Source: Bordetella parapertussis
Lineage (GTDB): Bacteria > Pseudomonadota > Gammaproteobacteria > Burkholderiales > SG8-41
Length of the DNA stretch: 64,000 nucleotides
Direction of reading: 5' to 3'
Assembly (NCBI GenBank): GCA_945861275.1
Contig: CAMATZ010000004.1
Coordinates: forward strand, 124,001-188,000
Below the pieces are notes generated by a model that did no database searches, was not told the origin of the DNA, and saw only the letters and a program-made list of their open reading frames with translations. Shown here in pieces: positions 36,501 through 45,188 of this stretch; positions within the stretch are counted from its first letter, which is position 1, and every line of letters begins with the position of its first letter. The translations under genes and the position numbers were made by a program.

Positions 36501-37202
36501 CTGTCAGCGGTGTCGTTCGAGGTCTCCGCCGGATCGACTGTCGCGTTGGTGGGGCCTTCCGGCGCGGGCAAGACCACCGTTGCAAATCTCCTTCTGCGTT
36601 TCTGGGATCCCGACAGCGGATCGGTTCGTCTTAAAGGCACGGACCTGCGGCAGCTGTCGCTCGACGGCTTGCGGCAGCACATCGCGCTAGTGGCGCAGGA
36701 CACCTACCTCTTCAACGATACCCTCGAAGCCAATATCCGTCTGGCTCGCCCCGACGCATCAACAGCCGAGCTCGAACGCGCACTGCAGCAGGCCGCATTG
36801 TCCGAGTTCGTCGCGACCCTGCCGCAGGGCCTGCAAACGCGCGTCGGAGAACGTGGTGTGCAGCTTTCCGGCGGCCAGCGCCAGCGCATCGCGATCGCGC
36901 GCGCTTTCCTCAAGGACGCGCCGATACTGGTGCTGGACGAAGCCACCTCGCATCTCGACACCGTGAGCGAGAATCATGTTCGCAGCGCGCTCAACGCCCT
37001 GATGGTCGATCGCACCACCATCGTCATTGCGCACCGCCTGTCGACGATCCGTGCGGCCAACCTGATTCTGGTACTGGACGGCAGCCGCATCGTCGAAAGC
37101 GGCAACCACACGGAACTGGTGGCGCGCCGCGGTTTCTACGCGCGACTGGTAGAACGGCAGATGACCAGCGTGCAACAGCGCGAGGCGAGTGTGACGGTAT
37201 AG
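33582..37202 (+). CDS. Fused CydDC-like ABC exporter (two half-transporters in one chain)
   Basis: 1206 residues with the order TMD1-NBD1-TMD2-NBD2. NBD1 has GPSGAGKSS (about residue 369), LSGGQRQR (about 473) and LILDEALSS; NBD2 has GPSGAGKTT (about 989), LSGGQRQR (about 1096) and LVLDEATSH. IFRPLRDLRTVLHQGMTGQS in the first half is typical of CydD, which with CydC exports thiols needed for cytochrome assembly. Normally these are two genes of about 580 residues; here they are joined by a short linker. No cydAB genes follow. The substrate could differ, so a thiol role is inference. Confidence 0.85.
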   Translation: MYFDLQLWRMTEGLRGRIALAVVLGLFALAAGIARFAFLGWLLALVFQGAPFSQLALPLTCIAFAIVLRALLEQTRIMVAHRTAARVQETLRGRLYDKIVTLGPGWFAGERTGGVMLSMVDGVEQLQTFFGQYLPQVMISACAPFAIFAFMLWWDLPVASVMLAAAIFTLILPAFVHRRNQRAAIARQRAFKAYGEEFLDAMQGLPTLKAFGQGKAYGRMLAKKARALSDETMWVLAASILTRGFTDLGMALGAALALALGAYRVTQGLMGMEALLVILMAGTEIFRPLRDLRTVLHQGMTGQSAAAGIRALLGEQGNAPAGGATTIAEPSRQPSISFEQVRFAYPGVRNAALEDLSFTVAPGERVGIVGPSGAGKSSIVRLLLRAYDPQSGSVRIGAHDLRGLDPEQVRQQIAVVAQDTYLFYGTIDDNLRLGRPDASVQEVEAAARAANAHDFIQALPDGYQTMIGERGTRLSGGQRQRLAIARAVLRDAPILILDEALSSVDAENEALIQEALDRLMRGRTTLILAHRLSSVIDADRILVLEGGRVVQSGRHDELIHRDGPYRRLMGSQATNEKRSALNIADLEIAFDVIADRAKPATSAESHDETRIEVRDIGSDAAVVGWRDTIFMLMRVIRPWWRQLTVTVVCGIGRVAAFIGVGILGALIIAAVKDGASTQALVIALLIVAPLAGLLHWLESWLAHDMAYRLLAEMRIDLFVKLEALAPAYLLERRSGDLVALATQDVETVEYFFAHTVAPAFVALLVPAAVLAMLGMTAWPLAVALLPFLAYAALTPVLGRRRIDDLGSQARAALGQLGAHVTETIQGLSDLIAFQATARRRAEFMTLVRHYQETRLALLDDLARQSEKLELATGLGGLAIAIVGAHAVASGWIAPTLLPLLILISVAAFLPISEIAQVGRQLADTIASTRRLHVVHAEPVRIADGPLEPSMPDGGSSLQFDQVRFTYPRRARPALSAVSFEVSAGSTVALVGPSGAGKTTVANLLLRFWDPDSGSVRLKGTDLRQLSLDGLRQHIALVAQDTYLFNDTLEANIRLARPDASTAELERALQQAALSEFVATLPQGLQTRVGERGVQLSGGQRQRIAIARAFLKDAPILVLDEATSHLDTVSENHVRSALNALMVDRTTIVIAHRLSTIRAANLILVLDGSRIVESGNHTELVARRGFYARLVERQMTSVQQREASVTV

Positions 37203-37595
37203 TCAGTACCAATCAACAGTCCGTAAGCCAGCGACCCGAGAGAATTCACTGGCATTGCGGGTGACCAGCGTAGCGTCCTGCGCAAGGGCAATTCCTGCGA
37301 TGAGAAAATCCATAGGCCCCAGCGGCGTGCCAGCCTTCTCCAGCGTGGCGCGCAGGCCTGCACTCCGACGCGCGGCGGCGCGATCAAACGGCAGAATTTT
37401 TGTGACTGCCAGCAGCGCATCAAGCTGCTTACGCCGTTTTTGTGGTTGTTGTGATTTCGCAATGCCCGTTTCAATCTCATAAAGCACGACTACAGGAATC
37501 CCGATTTCAGAGGGTGCGCGGGCACTCATCCACGCCATCACGCGCCCTTCACCCTTGAAGTAATAGATCAGCGTGTTGGAGTCGAGAGCGAACAT
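37203..37595 (-). CDS. PIN-domain ribonuclease toxin (VapC-like)
   Basis: 130 residues. Acidic residues of the PIN active site are Asp5 in ALDSNTLIYYFKG, Glu40 in VLYEIETGI and Asp96 in GPMDFLIAGIAL. It lies 18 bp downstream of a ribbon-helix-helix gene on the same strand, as expected for a toxin after its antitoxin. Its stop is directly beside the convergent exporter stop. Confidence 0.87.
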   Translation of the reverse strand: MFALDSNTLIYYFKGEGRVMAWMSARAPSEIGIPVVVLYEIETGIAKSQQPQKRRKQLDALLAVTKILPFDRAAARRSAGLRATLEKAGTPLGPMDFLIAGIALAQDATLVTRNASEFSRVAGLRTVDWY

Positions 37596-37613
37596 GCGTG
37601 TCCCGCAATAGTG

Positions 37614-37844
37614 TCAGAACGTCTCGCGCGGCAAATCCTTGCCTTTGGTCCTGCGAATATCTTCAAGCGATGGAAATTCCTTCCACGCTCCCGAGAGTGC
37701 GAGTACCTCGTCCGGCCATTCGCTGGCGGTCTTCTCACGCACCAGGGCAGACACCCACTTTGAAAGCGAAACGCCGGCTGCCTTTGCCGATCTTTTGATG
37801 TGCAAATGCGTGGTTTCGTCGACGTACAGATTGAGTTGAGGCAT
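37614..37844 (-). CDS. Ribbon-helix-helix antitoxin partner of the PIN toxin
   Basis: 76 residues from ATG 37844 with AGGAG upstream. PQLNLYVDETTHLHIKRSAK then AGVSLSKWVSALV is an RHH/CopG-type fold with the DNA-contacting strand at the N-terminus. The C-terminal half (WPDEVLALSGAWKEFPSLED) would wrap the toxin. TATACT about 30 bp upstream could be its -10 element, and such pairs usually repress themselves. Confidence 0.83.
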   Translation of the reverse strand: MPQLNLYVDETTHLHIKRSAKAAGVSLSKWVSALVREKTASEWPDEVLALSGAWKEFPSLEDIRRTKGKDLPRETF

Positions 37845-38076
37845 GGCCGCTCTCCTGAGATTTCAATCCAAGTATATCACACGTATAGCGTGCCGGTCTT
37901 TTTCCGCCAGACCGCAGTACAACTCGCCCGCGCCCTTACGCGCCGTCAATATTGAGTTCCATGCCCTGCATTTTCCGATGAAGCGCCTGGCGCAGCGTTG
38001 ACCCCGGTGACTATATCCGAAATAATTGGGCACGCGCGCCATCGCCGCCCAAGCGTACAATGAAGGAGTGCTTCAC

Positions 38077-39432
38077 TTGAAAGACATCACCCGTATTCTG
38101 TCGCGTTACATCTGCGCGTCCCGCTTCGAGGAATTGCCGGCTGCGGTGCGCCACGAGGGCGTGCGCGCTTTCGTCAATTACGTCGGCTGTGCGGCGGGCG
38201 GTTCGCGCGAGGAAGATGTCGAGCTGATGCTGGGCTTTCTCGCGGAGTTTAACGGTGCCGCTACAGCGACTATCGTAGGCCGTCACGAACGGCTGGATGC
38301 ATTGAATGCGGCTTTCATTAATTCCATGAGTTCCAGCGCGCTGGCGTTCAACGACACGCATTTCACATCCGTGGCGCACCCCACCAGCCCGGTCGCGGCT
38401 GCGCTGCTGGCGCAGGCGGAATATCAGGAGGTTTCGGGCAGGGAGATGCTGCACGCACTCATACTCGGCGTTGAAATCCAGTGCCGCGTGGGCAACATTC
38501 TGTGTGTTCCACCCGCTGAGAGCGCAGTCGGATTGTCGGTGCAGGGTCTGGTAGGCGCGATCGGTGCGGCGGTTGCCGCTGGCAAAGTGCTGGCGCTGGA
38601 CGAAACGCGCATGGCAACCGCCATCGGTCTTGCGGCCAACCAAGCGAGCGGATTGCGGCAGGCACAATCCACCATGGGAAGCCACTTCACCCCCGGCCAC
38701 GCCGCACGCTGCGGACTGACGGCGGCGCTATTGGCGGCACGCGGCTTTGAATGCTCGGATTCGATGATCGAAGGCGCAAAGGGCTTTGCGCTGTCGTTTG
38801 CACAGCAACCCAATCTGGATGCGGCTGTCGACGGGCTCGGACAGGTGTTCGAGATTTCAACGCTCGCCTACAAGCCATATCCTTGTGGCGTGGTGATTCA
38901 TCCGATCATCGATGCGTGCCTGGAAATTGTGCAGCACCCTGCCTTCGACGCGGCACACATCGAGCGTATTGAACTGGCCTTGAATCCACTGGCCGCCAAG
39001 CTCACCGATCTGGTGGAACCCAAGGATCGCGGTCAGGCACTGGTCAGTCTGCAGCACTGGGCGGCGGCGACACTCGTATACAAGGCGGCGGGCATTGCGC
39101 AAGTTGCCAACGCGGTTGTGCGCGATCCGGCTATCAGCGCGCTGCGCCGCAGGGTTACCTTCGTCAATGACGACACCGTTGGGCGTGAAGCAGCACACCT
39201 TCGCGTGGTGCTGGCGGATGGCAAATCCATGGCGGCGCACGTGCTGCATTGCCGCGGCAGCGCCGAGCGTCCGCTGAATGACAACGACATCACGGACAAA
39301 ACACGAGGGCAGTTACAAACCGTCTATCCGCAGCACAAGGCCGAGCAGATACTGGCGCAATGCTGGCGCATTGAAGACTGCGCGCGCGTCGATGTGTTGT
39401 GCAAAACGCTGGCACACGGCGACACGGTATGA
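38077..39432 (+). CDS. MmgE/PrpD family protein
   Basis: 451 residues from a TTG at 38077; AAGGAG lies eight bases upstream, whereas the in-frame GTG at 38068 overlaps that site. SSALAFNDTHFTSVAHPTSP and LGLAANQASG-like segments, then GSHFTPGHAARCG and YKPYPCGVVIHPIID, match the MmgE/PrpD fold of 2-methylcitrate dehydratase and related lyases. Sequence suggests a paralogue acting on another hydroxy-acid substrate. It is convergent with the TIR gene and divergent from the PIN pair. Confidence 0.85.
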   Translation: MKDITRILSRYICASRFEELPAAVRHEGVRAFVNYVGCAAGGSREEDVELMLGFLAEFNGAATATIVGRHERLDALNAAFINSMSSSALAFNDTHFTSVAHPTSPVAAALLAQAEYQEVSGREMLHALILGVEIQCRVGNILCVPPAESAVGLSVQGLVGAIGAAVAAGKVLALDETRMATAIGLAANQASGLRQAQSTMGSHFTPGHAARCGLTAALLAARGFECSDSMIEGAKGFALSFAQQPNLDAAVDGLGQVFEISTLAYKPYPCGVVIHPIIDACLEIVQHPAFDAAHIERIELALNPLAAKLTDLVEPKDRGQALVSLQHWAAATLVYKAAGIAQVANAVVRDPAISALRRRVTFVNDDTVGREAAHLRVVLADGKSMAAHVLHCRGSAERPLNDNDITDKTRGQLQTVYPQHKAEQILAQCWRIEDCARVDVLCKTLAHGDTV

Positions 39433-39471
39433 CACCCCTTGTTTGGCTGCGCTCCCAAACTTGCGGGAAAT

Positions 39472-41073
39472 TTACTTCTCGCCCTGCAACTGCGCAATCA
39501 GCTCGGCCATGAATTGCGGGTTTGCAGCTGCATCGATGTACTGTACCTTGCGCAAATAGCGTTCCGGTATGCCGGCAACGGTACGGGCGACTGGGAACAT
39601 GCGCAAACGCCCCTCGATACGCAACTGGTCGGCGATTTCGATCTCTTCGCGGCAGTACGGGCGCTCGAAGTAGCGCTCCGAATACACCGGAACGAAGCAT
39701 CGGCTACCCAGCAGCGCGAGCTCGATCTCGGTCTTCCATTGCCTGCCGACCTTGATCGATGCTTCGTCAAAAAATATACGATAGGGCTTGCCGTCGGCGT
39801 GACGCAGGGCGGCGAGCGGCCCCACGATCGTCTCTTTGATCCACGCCTTGTTCGCGGGCGGGTCATGGGCGTAGCTCACGAAGACATCGTATTGCAGGGC
39901 GCGCTCTTCGCCCTGGCTGCCTAATTCGCGCCGCACCTGTTGGTTGGTGATCCAGTCCCGCGCGCCGTACCATGCAAACGCCGCAGCGAGCGCCGCGCAT
40001 GCGATCGGGAATGCGAGCGGGATGACGCGGCCTGCCAGCAGCACGATGCCGCCGGCGCACAAGAGCAACACTGCCGAGAACAGAAACGCAGCGGGCGCGA
40101 GCCCGCGTGCGAGAGTGCTCCAGCGCGAGGGCGCCACGCCAGCGCGTAACATGCGAAACGCGAGCTGGAAAGCACTCCACGCCAGCAACGCAGCGAGCGC
40201 AGACAGGCCCAGCAGCGCCAGCGGATGGTTGAGCGGCTCGCGCGCAACGCTGGCTCTACCGGCGGTCAAGTCGGAGAGCGCCCACGCCAGCAGCAACGGG
40301 CCCGGCCGCTTGAGCACGTTGTCGCTGTCCTCGGCAAAGCTGCCGACGATGACGTAGGTGGGCGGCTCCGCGGCGGGTATGCCCGGGTTGATGGTCGCGG
40401 CCGCGCCGGTCAGCCGATGCGTGAAGGGCTTGAACGCCGCGTCGGCGCCGAGCGGAATCACCAGCGATGCCGGCAGCGCATCCGCTCGTTCGGTCGCGAT
40501 TGCCGCGCGCACGGGCAGCGCGGTGAGGCGAATCTCCCCCCCCGCCACCGGCAGCACGAGCTCGCGTTCGTATTTGAGCACGCCAAAGCCATACTCCAGT
40601 TGCGTGTGGCCGTAGCCGTCGAGCGCGGAGGAATAAATCGCCTCGTGGTGCGATTTCATGAAGTCGCCGGCGTTCTTACCATGACGGTCTTTGGGGTCGA
40701 CGGCGGCGTACACTTTTGCGCCTTTGACACGCAACGCGGCTATCCCTTGCATCACCGCCTCAGCGCCTGCCGGATTGCTCGATAGCCAGATGTCGATCAC
40801 TACCGTGCGCGGCGGAACAGGCAGTGCTGCAAGCTGGAGCAGCGCTGAACCGAGCGTCTCTCGGTAGCGCTGCGGCTGCTCGCGCTTGACTTCCTCCGGG
40901 TAGTCGATATCGATCAGCCGTATCGCAGCTCCAGGTGTGGGTGTCTGCGTCAGGTAGAGCGAGCGGAATACCAGGTGGTCGGCCATCTGCCAGATGCCGA
41001 ACACGCCGCCCGCCAACGCCATGCACATCGCCACACCCACGAACAACAGCGGGGCAAGGAGCCTGCGCGCCAT
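39472..41073 (-). CDS. CHASE2 sensor - membrane - TIR domain protein
   Basis: 533 residues. An N-terminal helix (about 8-27) leads to a periplasmic CHASE2 domain (about 30-270; IRLIDIDYPEEV and VVIDIWLSSNPAG). Three helices follow near 282-305, 320-342 and 348-370, then a cytoplasmic TIR domain (394-510). The TIR part has YDVFVSYAHD, the BB-loop-like IFFDEASIKVGRQW, SRCFVPVYSERYF and CREE at 474-477, which places a Glu where bacterial TIR NADases have theirs. CHASE2 sensors usually drive cyclases or kinases; a TIR output is unusual. Its ATG follows the upstream TAG without a gap, so it is coupled to the FecR-TPR gene. Confidence 0.85.
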   Translation of the reverse strand: MARRLLAPLLFVGVAMCMALAGGVFGIWQMADHLVFRSLYLTQTPTPGAAIRLIDIDYPEEVKREQPQRYRETLGSALLQLAALPVPPRTVVIDIWLSSNPAGAEAVMQGIAALRVKGAKVYAAVDPKDRHGKNAGDFMKSHHEAIYSSALDGYGHTQLEYGFGVLKYERELVLPVAGGEIRLTALPVRAAIATERADALPASLVIPLGADAAFKPFTHRLTGAAATINPGIPAAEPPTYVIVGSFAEDSDNVLKRPGPLLLAWALSDLTAGRASVAREPLNHPLALLGLSALAALLAWSAFQLAFRMLRAGVAPSRWSTLARGLAPAAFLFSAVLLLCAGGIVLLAGRVIPLAFPIACAALAAAFAWYGARDWITNQQVRRELGSQGEERALQYDVFVSYAHDPPANKAWIKETIVGPLAALRHADGKPYRIFFDEASIKVGRQWKTEIELALLGSRCFVPVYSERYFERPYCREEIEIADQLRIEGRLRMFPVARTVAGIPERYLRKVQYIDAAANPQFMAELIAQLQGEK

Positions 41074-42966
41074 CTATTGTGATTTAAGGCGGCTGTTCAT
41101 CGCAGTCGCGCGCTCGCGGTAGCGGCGCGCTTCCACTTTGTTGCCGGCTGCGGCGTTAGCGGCTGCGAGACCGCCGAGCGCCTGCGCCACACTTTCATGA
41201 TCGCGGCCGGGATAAAGCCGTTCGCGCATGGCCAGCGCTTTTTCGTGATACTCGATCGCCTTGCGCGGGTCGCCGGCCAGACGGGTGCTGCGGCCGAGGT
41301 TGATCAGGCTGGCGGCGATTTCAAGGTGATCGGCGGCGTAGACGCGTTGCCGTATCGCCAAGCCTTTCTCGAAATATTCAATCGCCTTGCGGTAATCGCC
41401 CATCGCATCATAAGTTCTTCCAAGAATGTGAAGACTCGCGCCTATGAACCAGTGGTCGCGGCCGGCAAAAAGCCGCTCTCGCATCGCCAGCCCTTTTTCC
41501 GCATATTCGATCGCCTTGCGATAGTCGCCCAGCATGAAGGAGGCAGAGCCAATATTGTTGTAGCTGGTGGCGGTGTGATGATGATCGCGGCCCGCATACA
41601 GCCGCTCGCGCATGGCAAGCGCTTTCTCGTGCGATTCCACCGCGCGGCGGTGCTCTCCGAGGGCGGCGTACGCGATGCCCAGATGGTTAAAGCTCATCGC
41701 GATAGCAGGATGATCGCGTCCTGCGTTAAGGCGTTCCGACATCGCCAGCGCCTTCTGGTAATAGTCGATCGCTTTACTCTGATCGCCCAGCGCGCCGTGG
41801 GAACGACCGACATGGTTGTAGCTCACCGCAACAAACTGACGATCTCGACCAGCGGCAAGCCGCTCGCCCATCGCCAGCGCCTGCCCGCCATAGTCCAGGG
41901 CTTTGCGGTACTCGCCCAGCGTGCCGTAGGAAAGGGCGAGGTTGTAGAGGTTTGCTGCGATAATTTTATGGTCAGGCTGCGCGTGGAAACCCTTGATCAT
42001 CGCGAGGGATTTTTCGAAGTACCCGATCGCCTTGCGCAGATCGCCCAGTATGTGGTACGCGAACCCTGCGAGGCGCAGGCAGGCGGCCTCGCCCGCCGCA
42101 TCCGCCAAGGCTTGCGCCAGCGCGACGCATTTGGCCTCGAGCTCGGGCGTTGCAGCGAGCTTGCCGGCCTTCCAGTTCAGTTCCATCAAATTCAGCACAC
42201 TGCGCAGCGTGCCATGCCGGTCTTTGCTACCCTCGGCCTCGCTGAGCGCTTTCCTGAAGTAGGCTTCTGCTTCGCCATAATTCTTGAATTCGGCCAGGTA
42301 TTCCTCGACATCAAGCTGATAACGCTTACGCTGTCCGGCCCTCAGGACTTCGGCGATGCGGATGCCGCTGCCCTGTGCGTTTTCGCTATCTTCCAATTCC
42401 GCGGCAACTGCGCCCGACTCGTCTGTGATGCGGATCTGCACCTCGCGCTCGACTTCGACCGCACCTTCGGTCACCGCCAGCGTGAAGGTCTGTCCGGGAT
42501 CGATTTCCACACTGTACTCGGTGCCTTTGACCGCCGCGGTGATGCGCTCGTACTGGATATTGAAAAAGTCCAGCGCTTTCCTGACCTGGAAATCGATGCG
42601 CCCGCCGAGCGGCTGGTGGGATTCGCCCTGCGAGGTGACGGTGCCGGCCACGAATCGGGCGCCGCCGTGCAGTGTGATCTTGTTGCCGTTGCTGCTGGTC
42701 AGCTCGATGCGCGCGTCGCGCGGCACCGTGATTTCGGCCCCGGCAGTAATGGCCTGCCCCGCAGTGAAGGTTTGCGGCTGGCTGCTACTCGCGCCGGGCG
42801 CACGCACCTGCACGCCTGCTATGCTCTGCGCGGGCTGGCTGGCAACAGTGATGGCAGTCAGCGTAAGGCCTTGAGCATGAATGGTGGCGATACCATTCAA
42901 CGCCAGGCCCAACGCTGCAATGAGCGCCCAGCGCACACCGCGAAGAAGTATTCGGATCGGCTTCAT
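41074..42966 (-). CDS. Secreted FecR-domain / TPR-repeat protein
   Basis: 630 residues from ATG 42966, giving a signal peptide (RWALIAALGLALNGIATIHA). A FecR-like beta domain covers about residues 45-180 (GQAITAGAEITVPRDARIEL, AAVKGTEYSVEIDPGQ). From about 235 to the end come tandem TPRs of the tetratricopeptide_12 kind with a 44-residue period, each carrying ALGEHRKAIEYxEKALAMRE and RLxAGRDH. It probably acts in the periplasm. Its TAG directly abuts the ATG of the CHASE2-TIR gene, so the two likely form one sensor system. The repeats make a long open frame on the opposite strand, which is not a gene. Confidence 0.87.
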   Translation of the reverse strand: MKPIRILLRGVRWALIAALGLALNGIATIHAQGLTLTAITVASQPAQSIAGVQVRAPGASSSQPQTFTAGQAITAGAEITVPRDARIELTSSNGNKITLHGGARFVAGTVTSQGESHQPLGGRIDFQVRKALDFFNIQYERITAAVKGTEYSVEIDPGQTFTLAVTEGAVEVEREVQIRITDESGAVAAELEDSENAQGSGIRIAEVLRAGQRKRYQLDVEEYLAEFKNYGEAEAYFRKALSEAEGSKDRHGTLRSVLNLMELNWKAGKLAATPELEAKCVALAQALADAAGEAACLRLAGFAYHILGDLRKAIGYFEKSLAMIKGFHAQPDHKIIAANLYNLALSYGTLGEYRKALDYGGQALAMGERLAAGRDRQFVAVSYNHVGRSHGALGDQSKAIDYYQKALAMSERLNAGRDHPAIAMSFNHLGIAYAALGEHRRAVESHEKALAMRERLYAGRDHHHTATSYNNIGSASFMLGDYRKAIEYAEKGLAMRERLFAGRDHWFIGASLHILGRTYDAMGDYRKAIEYFEKGLAIRQRVYAADHLEIAASLINLGRSTRLAGDPRKAIEYHEKALAMRERLYPGRDHESVAQALGGLAAANAAAGNKVEARRYRERATAMNSRLKSQ

Positions 42967-43251
42967 TTTTTTTCTTGTGTTACCTTTGATGCCTGCGAAG
43001 CCTGGGCAGGGCATAGTTTCTCCAGTCGCGACTTCTTTGCATCCGCCAAAGAAATTTCGTCTGCTATTGGGTCGCGGCCCGAGGCCGCGCTGGGGATTTC
43101 AAAAGCCATTTTCAAGCAGCCCGCACTCTATCCCTCGTACGACGAAAGGTCAATCGCGCAGAAGTGCGCGAAATTTTTCTCAAGCGCAACCTGCGCGCCA
43201 ATTGCCTACAATGCCGTCTCTTGCCAGCAACCACCACTGACACGGCCCGCC

Positions 43252-44265
43252 ATGCAAAACTGCACACGCGTGAATTCAGCAAAAGCGCCCTGGATACACA
43301 GGCTTGCCCGCACTATGGTGTGCCTGCTTGCGCTGACTGGCGCAGCGGCGCACGCGCAAAGCTGGAAGCCGGAAAAGAACGTCGAAATTTTTATCGGGCT
43401 CACTGCCGGCAGTTCGCAGGACCGCACCGGACGCGCGCTGCAAAAAGTCTGGCAGGAAACAAAAGCACTGAGCGTGCCAGTTAATGTCGTCAATCGTCCC
43501 GGCGGCGGCGGCCAGGTCGCGTTGACCGCGCTCGCGCAACACACGGGCGACCCGCACTATCTGCACATCGTGTCGCCAACCATCGTCGCGCGCTACATCA
43601 CCGGACTCGGCACATTTCAGTTCAGCGATTTCACACCGCTGGCACTGTTCGGCAACCAGTACCTCGCCGCCGCAGTACGTCCTGAATCATCCATCAAATC
43701 CGCACGCGATTTGATGGAGCGGTTAAAGCGCGATCCCTATACCTTCAGCCTTGGTATCAACAGCGCCGGCGGCACTCTGCACATCATGGCGGGGATGCTG
43801 GTGCGCGGCGCGGGTGGCGATCCCCGCAAGGCGCGCATCACCGCGTTTCAGGGCGGCGAACTGATGACTGCAGGCATCGGCGGCCACGTCGACGCCATCG
43901 TCACTGTGGCCTCCAACATTCTGCCGCATGTCGAATCCGGCAGACTCAACATGCTTGCGGTGGCGGCGCCCAAGCGGCTCTCAGGCGCGCTGGCCGCCGT
44001 GCCCACTTTCAGGGAACAGGGCATCGAGCTGGTGGTGCAAAACTGGGCTGGAATGTTCGGCGCCAAAGGACTCAACCCGCAGCAGATCTTCTACTGGGAC
44101 CGCGTGCTCGCAACTACCGTGGCGTCACCGGCATGGAAGACCTTCGTCGAGGCTAACCAGTGGGAACCTGAATACCTCAACAGCTCGGAGTTCATCAAAC
44201 ATCTGCACGCGGAAGAAAAACGCCTGCGCGCGGCGCTGACTGATTTGGGGCTGGCCAAGCAGTAG
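43252..44265 (+). CDS. Bug/TctC-family periplasmic receptor
   Basis: 337 residues with a signal peptide (LARTMVCLLALTGAAAHAQ). EIFIGLTAGSSQDRTGRALQ, then VNVVNRPGGGGQVALTAL and GINSAGGTLHIMAGMLVRGA are family motifs. Such proteins bind carboxylates for tripartite tricarboxylate transporters or act as orphan receptors; no tctAB genes are nearby. ATG 43252 lacks a clear ribosome site. It is divergent from the FecR-TPR gene and convergent with an NHL propeller gene 2 bp away. Confidence 0.87.
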   Translation: MQNCTRVNSAKAPWIHRLARTMVCLLALTGAAAHAQSWKPEKNVEIFIGLTAGSSQDRTGRALQKVWQETKALSVPVNVVNRPGGGGQVALTALAQHTGDPHYLHIVSPTIVARYITGLGTFQFSDFTPLALFGNQYLAAAVRPESSIKSARDLMERLKRDPYTFSLGINSAGGTLHIMAGMLVRGAGGDPRKARITAFQGGELMTAGIGGHVDAIVTVASNILPHVESGRLNMLAVAAPKRLSGALAAVPTFREQGIELVVQNWAGMFGAKGLNPQQIFYWDRVLATTVASPAWKTFVEANQWEPEYLNSSEFIKHLHAEEKRLRAALTDLGLAKQ

Positions 44266-44267
44266 CG

Positions 44268-45188
44268 CTAACGCAGTCGCACATGTTTCACGATGCGCCG
44301 GCGCCGTCCCCACGATCCCGCGCGCACCACATACAAATCGCCGTGAGAGTCGCCCCAGACGCCATGGCACGAGCGGAACGCGGGGTCACCCCATTGCGCG
44401 AGGCGCTCGCCCTCCAATGTCAGCACGCTGACCTGGCCGCTGTTATGCTCAACGATATAGACAATATCGTCAGCATCGACATAGATCACCGCCGGCCCGA
44501 TCAGCAGCGTGGGCCACACGTGCAGCAGATTGCCATTTTGATCGAACACCTGAACACGGTTGTTCTCGCGGTCGGCAACGAGCAGGCGACCGCGCCGGTC
44601 GATCCACACCGCATGCGGCAAATTGAATTCGCCGGGGGCCGTGCCCGGCTCGCCCCAGGAAAAAAGGTGGGTGCCATCGGCGGCAAACTTATGCACTCGC
44701 GCGTTGCCATAGCCATCGGTGACGAACATTTCACCCGAGGGCGCTACATCGATGTCGGTGGGCAGATTGAACGGGCCGCCGCCGTGCGTCACGTTTTTGT
44801 ACGCTTCCGACCTGAAATCATCGGGCGCCACGCCGGTGTCGGAACGCATACCCTTGACACCAATGGTGCGTAACAGTTGGCCTGACGTGGTAAACAGCAT
44901 CATTTGCGCATGGTCGCGATCAACCAGCCACAGCTGGCCATCCTTGCTCGCGCGTATGGTGTGCGGAAACGCAAACAAGCCAACACCCCAGGACGAGAGG
45001 TAGTTTCCGTCGCGGTCGAAGACCATCACCGGATGTTGCTTGCCGCGATTGAAACAGTAGACACGGTCTTGCGCGTCTACGGTAACCGACGCTGCCATCA
45101 TCTCGCAATCCTGCGGTGGCCGCGCCCAGTCTTCATGCACTTCATAGCGGTGGCGGCCACTGCCGACCACGGAAATTGCCGCTGACAT
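44268..45188 (-). CDS. NHL-repeat beta-propeller protein (no signal peptide)
   Basis: 306 residues built from NHL blades: FNLPTDIDVAPSGEMFVTDG, then NARVHKFAADGTHLFSWGEP and VWIDRRGRLLVADRENNRVQ. It resembles the lyase domain of peptidylglycine alpha-amidating enzymes and related six-bladed propellers. Unlike the second propeller at 51487-52731 it has no export signal, so it is likely cytoplasmic. Role unknown; such propellers recur near amidohydrolases in catabolic islands. Confidence 0.8.
   Translation of the reverse strand: MSAAISVVGSGRHRYEVHEDWARPPQDCEMMAASVTVDAQDRVYCFNRGKQHPVMVFDRDGNYLSSWGVGLFAFPHTIRASKDGQLWLVDRDHAQMMLFTTSGQLLRTIGVKGMRSDTGVAPDDFRSEAYKNVTHGGGPFNLPTDIDVAPSGEMFVTDGYGNARVHKFAADGTHLFSWGEPGTAPGEFNLPHAVWIDRRGRLLVADRENNRVQVFDQNGNLLHVWPTLLIGPAVIYVDADDIVYIVEHNSGQVSVLTLEGERLAQWGDPAFRSCHGVWGDSHGDLYVVRAGSWGRRRRIVKHVRLR

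Noticed and set aside
37863-38060. A 65-codon minus-strand frame between the antitoxin and the MmgE/PrpD gene
   Set aside because: No family motif. It covers the likely antitoxin promoter and the MmgE/PrpD ribosome site.
41197-44265. A 1022-codon plus-strand open frame across the FecR-TPR gene
   Set aside because: It is the mirror of a GC-rich repeat gene with strong TPR and FecR motifs on the minus strand. Only its last 337 codons (from 43252) encode a recognisable protein, the Bug receptor.
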